In this document: piece after piece, positions 40,085 through 49,126 of the stretch
Position numbering within the stretch: position 1 is the stretch's first letter
How the letters are laid out: each line of letters starts with the position of its first letter
Source of the DNA: Muribaculaceae bacterium
GTDB taxonomy: Bacteria; Bacteroidota; Bacteroidia; Bacteroidales; Muribaculaceae
Direction: 5' to 3'
Assembly (NCBI GenBank): GCA_017396945.1
Contig: JAFQKI010000016.1
Span: 1-64,000, forward strand
Length of the DNA: 64,000 nucleotides
Translations under genes and position numbers: made by a program
Notes under the pieces: generated by a model
What the model was told of the DNA's origin: nothing
The model's database searches: none
What the model saw: the letters and a program-made list of their open reading frames with translations, nothing else

Positions 40085-42274
40085 ATGGCAATAACATTAG
40101 CAATAACCCCTTTTGTCACAAATCCGGTACTGATATTCTTTATCGTGCTGATGATTATATTGCTCACGCCGTTGGTATTGAATAAACTGAAAATCCCCCA
40201 CATCATAGGGATGATTGTCGCAGGCGTAGTTATCGGTCCCTATGGGCTTAACATCCTTGCTCGCGACATGAGTTTTGAACTGTTTGGACAAGTCGGACTA
40301 TTATATCTCATGTTCTTGGCAGGCATTGAGATTGATATGTATCATCTGAAACTCAATCTTAAACGCGGACTCATATTCGGATTGTTGACATTTTTATTCC
40401 CGATGATAATAGGCACAGTAGCAAGTGTCTATCTGCTTCATCTCGATTGGGTAACATCGGTATTATTGGCATCAATGTATGCCTCACACACATTAATCGC
40501 CTATCCTGTTGTAGCACGTTTTGGAGTAACCAAAAATCCGGCGGTAATGATTGCCATAGTCGGGACTATCATAGCCGTTATCGGAGCATTATTGGTTCTT
40601 GCCGCTGCCATAAACGTCCACCACACCGGCACATTTAGCGTGATTGATTTATTGAAACTACTTGGTGAACTTGCAATTTATTGCATCGTCATCATTTATA
40701 CCTTTCCTCGCATCACACGATGGTTTTTCAAGAACTTCCACGACAGAGTCTCACAATATGTCTATATAATGGCAATGGTGTTTCTCGCGGCATGGTTTGC
40801 CCAAGTTATCGGATTGGAAGCGGTACTCGGGGCATTCTTTGCCGGATTGGTACTTAATCGTTATGTGCCTAACGCATCATCATTGATGGCACACATCGAG
40901 TTTATCGGCAATGCGATATTTATACCCTACTTCTTGCTTGGGGTTGGAATGATGATTAATGTGAAGGTCATCACAAATCTCGATACCATAATAATAGCCT
41001 TAAATATGATTGTCGTAGCAATCGTGAGCAAATGGATTGCGGCATGGATTGCACAAAAAATCTATGGAATGGACGGAGCCGAGCGCAAAATGATGTTTGG
41101 GCTCTCAACTGCACACACAGCCGTGGCACTTGCCGTAGTAACCATAGGTTACTACATGATTATGCCCGACGGACATCGCATGATGGACGAGACAATGCTC
41201 AATGGCACTGTTTTAATGATACTTGTGACTTGCGCAATCGCTCCGATATTTACCACTCAAGCTGCGGCGAAAATAAAAATCAAGATGCTTGCCGAGGAGA
41301 ACGAGGAGGATGACAAACCCAAGCAACGCGTTACAAACACTCTCATTCCTGTAGCCAATCCTGTTACCACCCAATCACTTGTGGAAATGGCTCTGATGAT
41401 GCGAGGCTCCAATGAAGAGGGAAGCATGTATGCACTTCACGTAAGAAACGACAATTCTCCAAAATCGAGAGCGATGGGGCGTAGTTCGCTCAATCTTGTT
41501 CAAAAAACCACGGCAGAATCCAACTTTGAGATTACTCCGCTTGAACGCTATGACCTCAACACCGTTACCGGCATTCTAAATACCGTTGAAGAACGAGACA
41601 TAAATGAACTCATCATAGGTCTCCACCGCAAAGCCAACGTGATTGATAGCTTCTTGGGGTCGAAAATAGAGCATATACTTAAATCAACCAACAAATTGGT
41701 TATTATCTCACGCTGTTTCATACCACTCAACACCGTTACTCGAATTGTTGTATCTGTACCACCCAAAGCCCAATATGAAACAGGGTTCAGCAACTGGGTC
41801 GCCAATCTTGGCAACTTGGCTCATCAAATCGGCTGTCGCATTATATTCTGCTGTCAACACGAGATACAACCGCTCATCCGAGGCGTTCTACACCGCAACC
41901 GTCTGAGAGTGCGCCATGAGTTCCGCGACGTGGAGCAATGGGACGACTTCATGCTGCTTGCCAACCGCATTCTTGACGATGACTTGTTTGTGGTAGTGAG
42001 CGCACGTGTGTCATCGGTATCTTACAACGACGACATGGTTGAGCAACCAATGTTTTTGCAAAAACATTTCTCTCGCAACAACCTTGTATTGATTTATCCT
42101 GAGCAGTTTGGCGAAGAAGTTTCTTTGACTACATTTGCCGACCCATTATCACAAAAAATGGCGAACTCGCCATCAGGACTTTGGCTACGAGTTCATAATT
42201 GGTATCGCCAAGCCATTCAACTGAAAAAACGCGTCACACAACGCAACCGCCGCATCAAAAAGATTGATTTATAA
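40085..42274 (+). CDS. CPA2-type cation:proton antiporter with cytoplasmic C-terminal domain
   Basis: 729 residues. The N-terminal 410 or so have about 12 hydrophobic segments with the Na/H exchanger fold: P-H-I-I-G-M-I-V-A-G-V-V-I-G-P-Y-G-L near residue 38 is the hallmark of the CPA2/KefB family. The rest (about 430-729) is cytoplasmic and contains a region like universal-stress-protein domains (D-I-N-E-L-I-I-G-L-H-R-K), but no clear RCK/TrkA nucleotide motif. It probably exchanges K+ or Na+ for H+ in the inner membrane. A 68-residue membrane protein follows 12 bases later. Confidence 0.88.
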   Translation: MAITLAITPFVTNPVLIFFIVLMIILLTPLVLNKLKIPHIIGMIVAGVVIGPYGLNILARDMSFELFGQVGLLYLMFLAGIEIDMYHLKLNLKRGLIFGLLTFLFPMIIGTVASVYLLHLDWVTSVLLASMYASHTLIAYPVVARFGVTKNPAVMIAIVGTIIAVIGALLVLAAAINVHHTGTFSVIDLLKLLGELAIYCIVIIYTFPRITRWFFKNFHDRVSQYVYIMAMVFLAAWFAQVIGLEAVLGAFFAGLVLNRYVPNASSLMAHIEFIGNAIFIPYFLLGVGMMINVKVITNLDTIIIALNMIVVAIVSKWIAAWIAQKIYGMDGAERKMMFGLSTAHTAVALAVVTIGYYMIMPDGHRMMDETMLNGTVLMILVTCAIAPIFTTQAAAKIKIKMLAEENEEDDKPKQRVTNTLIPVANPVTTQSLVEMALMMRGSNEEGSMYALHVRNDNSPKSRAMGRSSLNLVQKTTAESNFEITPLERYDLNTVTGILNTVEERDINELIIGLHRKANVIDSFLGSKIEHILKSTNKLVIISRCFIPLNTVTRIVVSVPPKAQYETGFSNWVANLGNLAHQIGCRIIFCCQHEIQPLIRGVLHRNRLRVRHEFRDVEQWDDFMLLANRILDDDLFVVVSARVSSVSYNDDMVEQPMFLQKHFSRNNLVLIYPEQFGEEVSLTTFADPLSQKMANSPSGLWLRVHNWYRQAIQLKKRVTQRNRRIKKIDL

Positions 42275-42286
42275 TTATCCGATAAT

Positions 42287-42493
42287 ATGAAATACATACT
42301 TTACGGAATCATTAGCGCTTTATTGCGTTTTTTTGGTCTTGACCCCGATTTTCGTGACTTTTGGGAAACAATAGGTTATATTCTCATCGCTATTGCGATC
42401 ATTGCAATTGGGATATTCATCCTTTGGCACTTCATCAAGTACATGATTGAACTGTGGAGCATTTTAATCAAAATCTCCAAGAAAGGGAAATAA
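42287..42493 (+). CDS. Small membrane protein next to the antiporter
   Basis: 68 residues, function unknown. There is one strong hydrophobic segment at about 27-50 (I-G-Y-I-L-I-A-I-A-I-I-A-I-G-I-F), with a second weaker one at the start (about 3-16), and a basic tail K-I-S-K-K-G-K. It begins 12 bases after the antiporter stop, so it is probably cotranscribed. It could be a small regulatory or accessory subunit, but this rests only on location. Confidence 0.65.
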   Translation: MKYILYGIISALLRFFGLDPDFRDFWETIGYILIAIAIIAIGIFILWHFIKYMIELWSILIKISKKGK

Positions 42494-42507
42494 CCTATCT
42501 CAATACG

Positions 42508-43686
42508 CTACTTATAGTTGTCGGCGATAGAGTGGATTGATTGAAAGATAGCTATGTCGGCATCGGTCAACTGCACATCACGACGCGCCATCGCACGACG
42601 CGCTATATCAAAGAACTTAGCCAACGGCACATCGGTATATCCGGCCGCACTGCTTTCACTAAACGATGCCACAAAATTGCGGGGGAATCCCGATCCATGT
42701 ATATTAACCCCTACACCAAGCACTGTCGCGGTGTTGAACATCGTGTTGACTCCCGCCTTTGAATGGTCGCCCATTATCAAACCGCAAAACTGCAAACCGG
42801 TGCGCAAAAACCGGTGCGCCGGATAGTTCCATAATTTGATTTCGGTATAGTCGTTTTTGAGATTTGACGCGACACTGCCACCTCCTATGTTGCACCACTC
42901 TCCTATTACAGCATTACCAAGGAACCCATCATGAGCCTTGTTGCTATAACCTATCATCACAACATTGTTTACCTCGCCACCCACTTTGCAATATGGACCG
43001 AGCGTGGTTGCGCCATATATCTTCGCTCCCATATTTGCGACAGCGTGATCACAGAAGGCAATAGGACCGCGCAAACAACACCCCTCCATCACCTCGGCAT
43101 TTTTCCCGATATATATAGGACCTTTTTTTACATTCAAAATCGCACCCTCAACTACAGCCCCTTCTTCAACAAACAACATCGCAGGGTCTCCAATTAACGT
43201 ATTGCTCTCACTGAGCGGTTGGCTCTCACGTCCACTGGTAATGCGATTAAAATCCTCGATAAGCGCGTCATGATTACCCACAAATATATCATAGAGCATA
43301 TTTATAGCGCAAGGAGTCTCTGCAATCATCGTTGTAGTTTTAAATTCTTGAGCCAAGAAATTTTTCAACGTGCCGCGATAGGCTATCAAACCCTTTGCCG
43401 AAACAATCGCGCATCCAACTTCCATTGCGTTAATAACCTCAATCAACTCACCATTAGGACATATATTGCCCGCGATAAATATATTATCTTCTTTATTGAT
43501 TGTCGCAGGGTATTTAACACTTAAATAGTCTGTCGCCAAATAAGAATATCTACCCAGGAGCATTGCTTCCCATTTCTCTCGTATGGTTGTAATACCAAAT
43601 CGCATATCGGCAACCGGACGTGTAAATGTCATCGGCAAGAGATTTTCTCTCGCCACTTTATCATCAAATAAAATTATATTTCTCAT
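42508..43686 (-). CDS. GlmU-like sugar nucleotidyltransferase/acetyltransferase (Bacteroidetes type)
   Basis: 392 residues. It starts N-I-I-L-F-D-D-K-V-A-R-E-N-L-L-P-M-T-F-T-R-P-V-A-D-M-R-F-G, which marks the alternative GlmU-like family of Bacteroidetes. It may serve the last steps of UDP-GlcNAc synthesis in place of the classic GlmU, or act on another sugar phosphate. The C-terminal half (about 180-330) is a left-handed beta-helix of hexapeptide repeats (G-P-I-Y-I-G-K-N-A-E-V, G-A-K-I-Y-G-A-T-T-L-G-P). It is convergent with the gene ending at 42493 and has a -7 box at 43708-43715. Confidence 0.9.
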   Translation of the reverse strand: MRNIILFDDKVARENLLPMTFTRPVADMRFGITTIREKWEAMLLGRYSYLATDYLSVKYPATINKEDNIFIAGNICPNGELIEVINAMEVGCAIVSAKGLIAYRGTLKNFLAQEFKTTTMIAETPCAINMLYDIFVGNHDALIEDFNRITSGRESQPLSESNTLIGDPAMLFVEEGAVVEGAILNVKKGPIYIGKNAEVMEGCCLRGPIAFCDHAVANMGAKIYGATTLGPYCKVGGEVNNVVMIGYSNKAHDGFLGNAVIGEWCNIGGGSVASNLKNDYTEIKLWNYPAHRFLRTGLQFCGLIMGDHSKAGVNTMFNTATVLGVGVNIHGSGFPRNFVASFSESSAAGYTDVPLAKFFDIARRAMARRDVQLTDADIAIFQSIHSIADNYK

Positions 43687-43707
43687 AAATTCAAAGTTTT
43701 ATAGAGA

Positions 43708-43741
43708 CAAAGATAATGATTTTTTCCTTGCCGTTTTCAAT
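43708..43741 (-). promoter_or_regulatory. Promoter of the GlmU-like gene
   Basis: On the minus strand TATCTTTG (43708-43715) lies 22 bases before the ATG. An ATTG (43738-43741) sits 22 bases upstream of it as a possible -33 box. Confidence 0.6.
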
Positions 43742-43867
43742 GTAGAGCAGTTTTTAACCAACACAGCCCCCTCCACAAGATTTTTTGACAAAGACTCTAC
43801 ACAACGCAACACTATTTATACGATAAAAAATATCTGTATATTTGGCTATTAACAGATAATTTTCATT

Positions 43868-43875
43868 ACCTTTGC
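43868..43875 (+). promoter_or_regulatory. Promoter -7 box of the beta-helix T9SS gene
   Basis: TACCTTTG followed by GC, 41 bases before the start at 43917. A TTTG at 43841-43844 is 23 bases upstream, slightly longer than the usual spacing. Confidence 0.6.
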
Positions 43876-43916
43876 GATTATAATAAATACCGCTCAACAT
43901 AAAAACACAAATGGTT

Positions 43917-46781
43917 ATGAAAAGAGTTATCCTGACAATTTTGACGGCAATCTCATTCGCCACCTATACCAATGCCGCACAGTACTTAATCAGCCCTGAA
44001 GCAACAACTGCCGGGAGTACCATTACCCACAAAGGTAACGACTTTATCGTAGGCACTAATGCCTTTTCAACTTTCACGGCATTGGCAGACATTACTCTTG
44101 AAGAGAATTCCATCGTATATGTAGCGCCGGGTACATACTCCACCGATGCAACATTCACTACCGCCGGCCTCACATTCTTAGGGAATAACGCCTATCAAGA
44201 TTGGACGGTTACTCGCAACGAGGAGTCGATAATTACCGCGACTATCAACATCGAGGCGAGCAATATCACCATCAATGGGTTCAAATTTACCGAAAACGGT
44301 CGTCTTGTGTCAAAAAACGCCACAAACACCGCTCCGTTCAGTAACATCAAAATCATTTACAACGTAGTGAGCGGTGCGACACTGCAACGCACCAAGAGTT
44401 ATGCGGTGTTTCACATTGGTAATCGTGCGGCCGGGACAACCGCACCCACCGAAGTCGCACATCGCAGATACAAAGATTGTGAAATCGCTCACAACTACTT
44501 CGTGGGAGATGACACCCACTACTCCAACAATATCCAATTGGCTGGATCGTTTGGCACGACTCAAATCTATGACAACTACTTCTATTATGGCGGCACAAGT
44601 GTCCTCATCGACAATGCCCAAGGCGATATAAAAGTATTCAACAACGTGTTTAAAAATGTTGGAGCGTCAACAACCGCAAGCCCCGACGGCGAAACTGCAG
44701 GTGACTTCTGTGTTGCGTTGATGCGCAGTGCCTATGCCAATAGCACAACACTCTATATCCAAAGTAACGAATTTGATGGTTGTTACGGACAAGGTTCTTA
44801 CTTCTGTCCTATCAGAATATTTCCAGGCTCAAGCACAAATTTAGTTGATCCTGTCAATCTAAGAGTTCACATCAATTACAACACGTTTAAGAAACTAACA
44901 GCATCTGTACCCACCAACAATGCTCAAGCCGGAGAGACACTTATTTTATATGCCGATAAATCAACTTCTAAAAACATAAGATTTAACTTGGCACATAATC
45001 ACTATGACAATAGATTTTACAAATACGCCTACGTGACGCTTGATGATGGTTTGGGACAAAGAGAAATCTATGCAAGTCAATTTGCCCGATTTCGTTTTGG
45101 TGGCGATTACTCAACATTTGGAACAAGCGTGCTCAATGGAGTGCAAGTAACCAACCACGCAACCAATGTCACTCTTGGTGACAACACCGTATTACAAAGT
45201 TTTGACATCGATCCAAAAACAGGCGACATGTACTTCCAACAAGTGATGAACGGCACCAGAACAACCACTTACAACAACCTATATGGCTTTACCAATGGCA
45301 ACCATGAGCCACTCGTTGTAACCCGCGTGCCATGTACAGCAATCGACGGATACGCCTACACATATTCTTCAAGTGTGGAAAGCATGGAAGTCGGCAAAGC
45401 CGGACACGGCACAAACATGTGTCTTGTGAGAGATAGCAATGGCGAGTTATGGATTTGGGCAGGTGGCAAAGCCGAAGATAATGGCACCGAGGACGACAAA
45501 TCAACCTCAACCGCTCGATTTAAATTTAAGAAAGGTACCGACATCAATTTTGATGGCACAGGGAATACCGATAGCGGAGTAATATATTTTGATGTAAATA
45601 ACAGTTCAAATGAATATCCCGCCGTAGATGAGAATTCACGTTTGCTTTGTGTCAGAACGACATCAAGTAGCAAAAACACTTACCACATCTACAATCTTGA
45701 TGATGCGCTGAACGGAATAAAAACCAAATACAAAAAAGTCGTGTTGAACAAACTCGATTATGCTCAAAGCGACATCAACAGCGACAACGGATATTTGACT
45801 TGGTCGTTCCAAAGTTATGATATATGCGGCGATTATATCTATATGCTCGAAGGAGTATCTAATCTTGCAAACAACAGCACAGAATCGGGCAAACCAACCC
45901 TCATTATAAGCACTTATAACTGGCGTACCGAACAGTGGGTGGAACGCCATCGACTCAACTACGGTCGCATTAACGACACTTATGGTGAGCCTGAAGGTTT
46001 TGTCGTTAAACCTGATGAATATGGTCATGTCAATGCCTATGTGGTAGTAGCTGTAGGGAATAGTGGTGCAAGAAAAGCCAATGTGTATAAATTTGTCATC
46101 GACTATCATCGCCAATGGGATAGCACAACCGGAGCAGCAGTAACAATCGGTACCGATACAAAGGTTATCTCAAATTTTAGCAATTTTGCAAACTATCCCG
46201 AAGATGACCCGGCGATAAGTTTCAGCACCGATGTTCAACAAATCAATCTCGTTGCGGCTACCACCTCCGAAAATCCCCAACAGACCGTGACCATCACCAA
46301 TGCGAATTACTTGCATGGACAATGGCATGGCACAATCACCGGAACCGATGCCGACGCGTTTGAGGTGAGCATTTCAGATAACACCCCATTCTCAACCACA
46401 GCAACCGCAACGGTAACATTCAAGCCCGATGACAAGCGGAGCAATTACACTGCCGTACTGCGTTTACACTCACCACTTGCCACTTCCAATGTCGAGTCAA
46501 ACGATATTGTAATACCGATTGTCGCAAAAAATGAGGACACAACCGTAGGTATCGGAGCGACCACACTACCCGATTGCGACCCCGTGGTTATAGTCAATGG
46601 CAATAACATAAACATTTCAGGAATAGATGTTGAATCAACCGACATCTACTCAACTTGCGGGAAACTGATAGGCTCATATACCGGCAACCATATAACCCAC
46701 AACATCACAACCGGCATATACATAATCGCCATCACCGACACCTATGGCAACCCCTACACTCAAAAAGTCATAATTCAATAA
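43917..46781 (+). CDS. Secreted beta-helix protein with helveticin J-like propeller and T9SS-type tail
   Basis: 954 residues from the ATG at 43917, the third codon of the frame; M-K-R-V-I-L-T-I-L gives the better signal peptide, ending near T-N-A-A-Q. Residues about 25-400 look like a right-handed parallel beta-helix of the pectate-lyase/DUF4957 sort (repeated N-I-T-I-N-G-F-K-F, I-Y-D-N-Y-F-Y-Y-G-G turns). Residues about 410-740 resemble the helveticin J/P29 propeller: Q-S-F-D-I-D-P-K-T-G-D-M-Y, L-V-V-T-R-V, M-E-V-G-K-A-G-H-G-T and T-Y-H-I-Y-N-L-D-D-A-L-N-G. An Ig-like domain (about 760-870) and a short tail ending G-I-Y-I-I-A-I-T-D...K-V-I-I-Q follow. It is presumably a polysaccharide- or peptidoglycan-binding surface enzyme, but its activity is unknown. 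Confidence 0.8.
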   Translation: MKRVILTILTAISFATYTNAAQYLISPEATTAGSTITHKGNDFIVGTNAFSTFTALADITLEENSIVYVAPGTYSTDATFTTAGLTFLGNNAYQDWTVTRNEESIITATINIEASNITINGFKFTENGRLVSKNATNTAPFSNIKIIYNVVSGATLQRTKSYAVFHIGNRAAGTTAPTEVAHRRYKDCEIAHNYFVGDDTHYSNNIQLAGSFGTTQIYDNYFYYGGTSVLIDNAQGDIKVFNNVFKNVGASTTASPDGETAGDFCVALMRSAYANSTTLYIQSNEFDGCYGQGSYFCPIRIFPGSSTNLVDPVNLRVHINYNTFKKLTASVPTNNAQAGETLILYADKSTSKNIRFNLAHNHYDNRFYKYAYVTLDDGLGQREIYASQFARFRFGGDYSTFGTSVLNGVQVTNHATNVTLGDNTVLQSFDIDPKTGDMYFQQVMNGTRTTTYNNLYGFTNGNHEPLVVTRVPCTAIDGYAYTYSSSVESMEVGKAGHGTNMCLVRDSNGELWIWAGGKAEDNGTEDDKSTSTARFKFKKGTDINFDGTGNTDSGVIYFDVNNSSNEYPAVDENSRLLCVRTTSSSKNTYHIYNLDDALNGIKTKYKKVVLNKLDYAQSDINSDNGYLTWSFQSYDICGDYIYMLEGVSNLANNSTESGKPTLIISTYNWRTEQWVERHRLNYGRINDTYGEPEGFVVKPDEYGHVNAYVVVAVGNSGARKANVYKFVIDYHRQWDSTTGAAVTIGTDTKVISNFSNFANYPEDDPAISFSTDVQQINLVAATTSENPQQTVTITNANYLHGQWHGTITGTDADAFEVSISDNTPFSTTATATVTFKPDDKRSNYTAVLRLHSPLATSNVESNDIVIPIVAKNEDTTVGIGATTLPDCDPVVIVNGNNINISGIDVESTDIYSTCGKLIGSYTGNHITHNITTGIYIIAITDTYGNPYTQKVIIQ

Positions 46782-46798
46782 TAACCAAATTCCATATA

Positions 46799-46832
46799 AA
46801 AATAAGCAGGTTTAACGAGCCTGCTTATTTTT
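46799..46832 (+). terminator. Terminator of the beta-helix T9SS gene
   Basis: An 11-12 bp stem AAATAAGCAGG/CCTGCTTATTT (about 46799-46810 with 46820-46830) has a 9-base loop and runs into T residues. It lies 18 bases after the stop. Confidence 0.88.
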
Positions 46833-46935
46833 ATGCCATGCGTTTAATTGCACTGCTACAAACCATCAGGAGTCGGCATAAATTGCCTCAACTCCTATTA
46901 TTATCAAAAATTTAATCCACTTTTTTGTCTTTTAA

Positions 46936-46967
46936 TTTGGTTTATATTATAAACTTGTTTATCTTTG
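46936..46967 (+). promoter_or_regulatory. Promoter of the membrane protein / winged-helix pair
   Basis: TTTG (46936-46939), exactly 20 bases, then TATCTTTG (46960-46967) followed by GC. It is one of the cleanest Bacteroidetes promoters in the window. Confidence 0.82.
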
Positions 46968-47005
46968 CAAAGAATTAACTTTTTTAATAACAAAATAGCG
47001 AGATA

Positions 47006-47620
47006 ATGGACAAGAAAAATTTCACAACCGAAAAGAGCTTTGAGATTATAACACAGATGATTGAGCAGTCAAAACAAAATCTAAATAGGCACAATTTCAA
47101 TCCATGGATAGGTTGGGGGGTATATACAACACTATTGGGATTGGCGATCTATTGCATTGTTGAGTGTACCGGAGTCAATCAATGGTATTGGTTATGGTTC
47201 CTGGAATTTGGCTACGCCATTTATGACTGCAAACGCAATGAAAAAGCCGACCCCGGCATAAGAAGCCACATAGACAAAGCTATTAATGGTATTTGGAAAG
47301 CTCTTGGGTGGCTTTACACTCTTACTCCCATCGCAATGACCTTTATGGCAATTTATTTTCAACATTATTATGCACTAAATATGATAATGCCACTTATATT
47401 GATTTACACGATTATAGGTGTCGCATTTACAGGTGTGATTTTGCGTGAAAAGTGGATTACCACAATCCCTATCATCTGTTCACTATCTCCTCTATATATG
47501 TTTGGCGTGATTTCGTCACAACAATTCTCCAATGCTCACATTCTGTGGTTCACTGTCACATTTTTCTGCGTTATGGTGATTCCCGGCTTTATTTTAAACC
47601 ATAAGAGCAAAATCAGATGA
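47006..47620 (+). CDS. Multi-pass membrane protein of unknown function
   Basis: 204 residues. A charged N-terminal cytoplasmic part (about 1-33) is followed by five or six hydrophobic helices (about 34-55, 60-75, 98-118, 124-145, 152-172 and 178-196). No family is named with confidence. Its stop overlaps the start of the winged-helix regulator by four bases (ATGA), so the two are translationally coupled. The regulator may control this gene or the membrane protein may sense a signal for it; this is inferred from the arrangement only. Confidence 0.7.
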   Translation: MDKKNFTTEKSFEIITQMIEQSKQNLNRHNFNPWIGWGVYTTLLGLAIYCIVECTGVNQWYWLWFLEFGYAIYDCKRNEKADPGIRSHIDKAINGIWKALGWLYTLTPIAMTFMAIYFQHYYALNMIMPLILIYTIIGVAFTGVILREKWITTIPIICSLSPLYMFGVISSQQFSNAHILWFTVTFFCVMVIPGFILNHKSKIR

Positions 47621-47901
47621 GATTTAAAGAATTAGACCCATTGCTACACTCTCCACTACGACTTGCAGTGATGTCAATACTTGTAAGTGCCGAAAGTGCC
47701 GACTTTGTCTATCTCAAGCAACAGACCAATGCGACAGCAGGCAATCTTAGTGTGCAACTTGACAAACTACAAACAGCAGGCTACATCTCCATCGAAAAAG
47801 GGTTTAAAGGGAAAAAGCCATGCACAACCTGTCGCATTACAGCCGAAGGCGTAGCCCGATTTGATGAATATGTCAATGCCTTGCGTGGATATATAGGGTA
47901 G
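47617..47901 (+). CDS. Winged-helix DNA-binding regulator
   Basis: 94 residues. The fold matches the MarR-like HTH_34/ArsR group: L-H-S-P-L-R-L-A-V-M-S-I-L at the start, the recognition region A-T-A-G-N-L-S-V-Q-L-D-K-L-Q-T-A-G-Y-I at about 41-59, then the wing K-G-K-K-P-C-T-T-C-R-I-T-A-E-G. The Cys-Thr-Thr-Cys pair is unusual but may be coincidental. It overlaps the upstream membrane-protein gene by four bases. It probably binds DNA as a dimer; the target is not known. Confidence 0.85.
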   Translation: MRFKELDPLLHSPLRLAVMSILVSAESADFVYLKQQTNATAGNLSVQLDKLQTAGYISIEKGFKGKKPCTTCRITAEGVARFDEYVNALRGYIG

Positions 47902-47927
47902 GATTTTCAAGTGTGGCGTAAAAGTCG

Positions 47928-47935
47928 TAACTTTG
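47928..47935 (+). promoter_or_regulatory. Promoter -7 box of prfB-argB
   Basis: TAACTTTG followed by GC, 51 bases before the prfB ATG. A T-rich TTTT (47904-47907) lies at the -33 spacing. The pair prfB-argB is probably expressed from here. Confidence 0.55.
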
Positions 47936-47986
47936 CAAAAAGATTAAAAGAAAGCATTAACAAACTTATTTCTGAAAGAAAAATCT

Positions 47987-49109
47987 ATGATTACTCAGGA
48001 ACAGCTAAAAGAGACTTTTGAACGCAAGCTCGCGTTGAGGAGGTATCTTTGACATCGACAGCAAGAAAATAGAGGTAGAAGAAGAAGAGTTGCGCACCCA
48101 CGTACCAGATTTCTGGGAACACCCCAAAGAAGCGCAACTGCAAATGAAAAAAATCAAAGACATAAAAATGTGGATTGACGGCTATGCCGAAGTGGAAAAA
48201 GCCGTCGATGAGTTGCAAATCGGGTGGGACTTCTGCAAAGAAGGCCTTATCGAGGAAGCAGAACTCGACAATCTATATAACGATGCCATAACTAAGATTG
48301 AAAATCTTGAGTTGCGCAACATGTTGCGCCGCGAAGAGGATAAGCTCGGGGTGGTACTTAAGATCAACTCAGGAGCCGGTGGCACAGAGAGCCAAGATTG
48401 GGCTTCGATGTTGATGAGAATGTATCTGCGCTGGTGCGAAAAGAATGGTTACAAGACATCTATAGCCAACCTTCTCGACGGCGATGAAGCCGGTATAAAA
48501 TCATGCACAATCAATGTTGAAGGGGACTTTGCCTACGGCTATCTGAAGAGCGAAAACGGAGTGCATCGTCTCGTGCGCGTGTCGCCCTACAACGCTCAAG
48601 GTAAACGCATGACCTCATTTGCATCGGTATTTGTGACTCCGCTTGTCGATGACACAATCGAAGTGAAAGTTGAGACCGCTCTACTCTCTTGGGACACATT
48701 CCGTTCGGGAGGCGCCGGAGGTCAGAACGTGAACAAGGTAGAATCAGGTGTGCGCTTGCGCTATCAATTCACCGACCCCTATACCGGCGAGAAAGAGGAA
48801 ATCCTCATCGAAAACACCGAAACCCGCGACCAGCCCAAGAATAAAGAGAACGCCTTGCGTCAACTTCGCTCTATCCTCTATGATAAAGAACTTCAACACC
48901 GCTTGCAAGAGCAAGCCAAGGTTGAGGCGGGCAAAATGAAAATCGAATGGGGCTCACAGATACGTAGCTATGTGTTTGACGACCGCCGAGTGAAAGATCA
49001 TCGTACCAATTTCCAAACATCAGACGTAAATGGAGTGATGGATGGTGATCTTGACGGATTTATTAAAGCCTACTTAATGGAATTTGCCGGAACCGACGCC
49101 AACGAATAA
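47987..49109 (+). CDS. prfB: Peptide chain release factor 2, with programmed +1 frameshift
   Basis: RF2 recognises UGA and UAA. The ATG at 47987 opens a 21-codon frame (M-I-T-Q-E-Q-L-K...R-R-Y-L) that stops at UGA (48050-48052). The slippery CTTTGA, preceded by the Shine-Dalgarno-like AGGAGG (48038-48043), is the classic RF2 autoregulatory site. Skipping T48050 gives join(47987-48049, 48051-49109), 373 residues. G-G-A-G-G-Q-N-V-N-K holds the catalytic GGQ. The stop-codon recognition tripeptide is S-P-Y rather than S-P-F (R-V-S-P-Y-N-A-Q-G-K-R). It is followed 17 bases later by argB. Confidence 0.96.
48038..48052 (+). promoter_or_regulatory. RF2 programmed +1 frameshift site
   Basis: AGGAGG-TAT-CTT-TGA: an anti-Shine-Dalgarno-pairing element three bases before the CTT slip codon and an in-frame UGA followed by C. 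When RF2 is scarce the ribosome slips forward one base and reads GAC, so RF2 production is self-adjusting. Confidence 0.95.
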
Positions 49110-49126
49110 TAAACAACAGAAAACCG

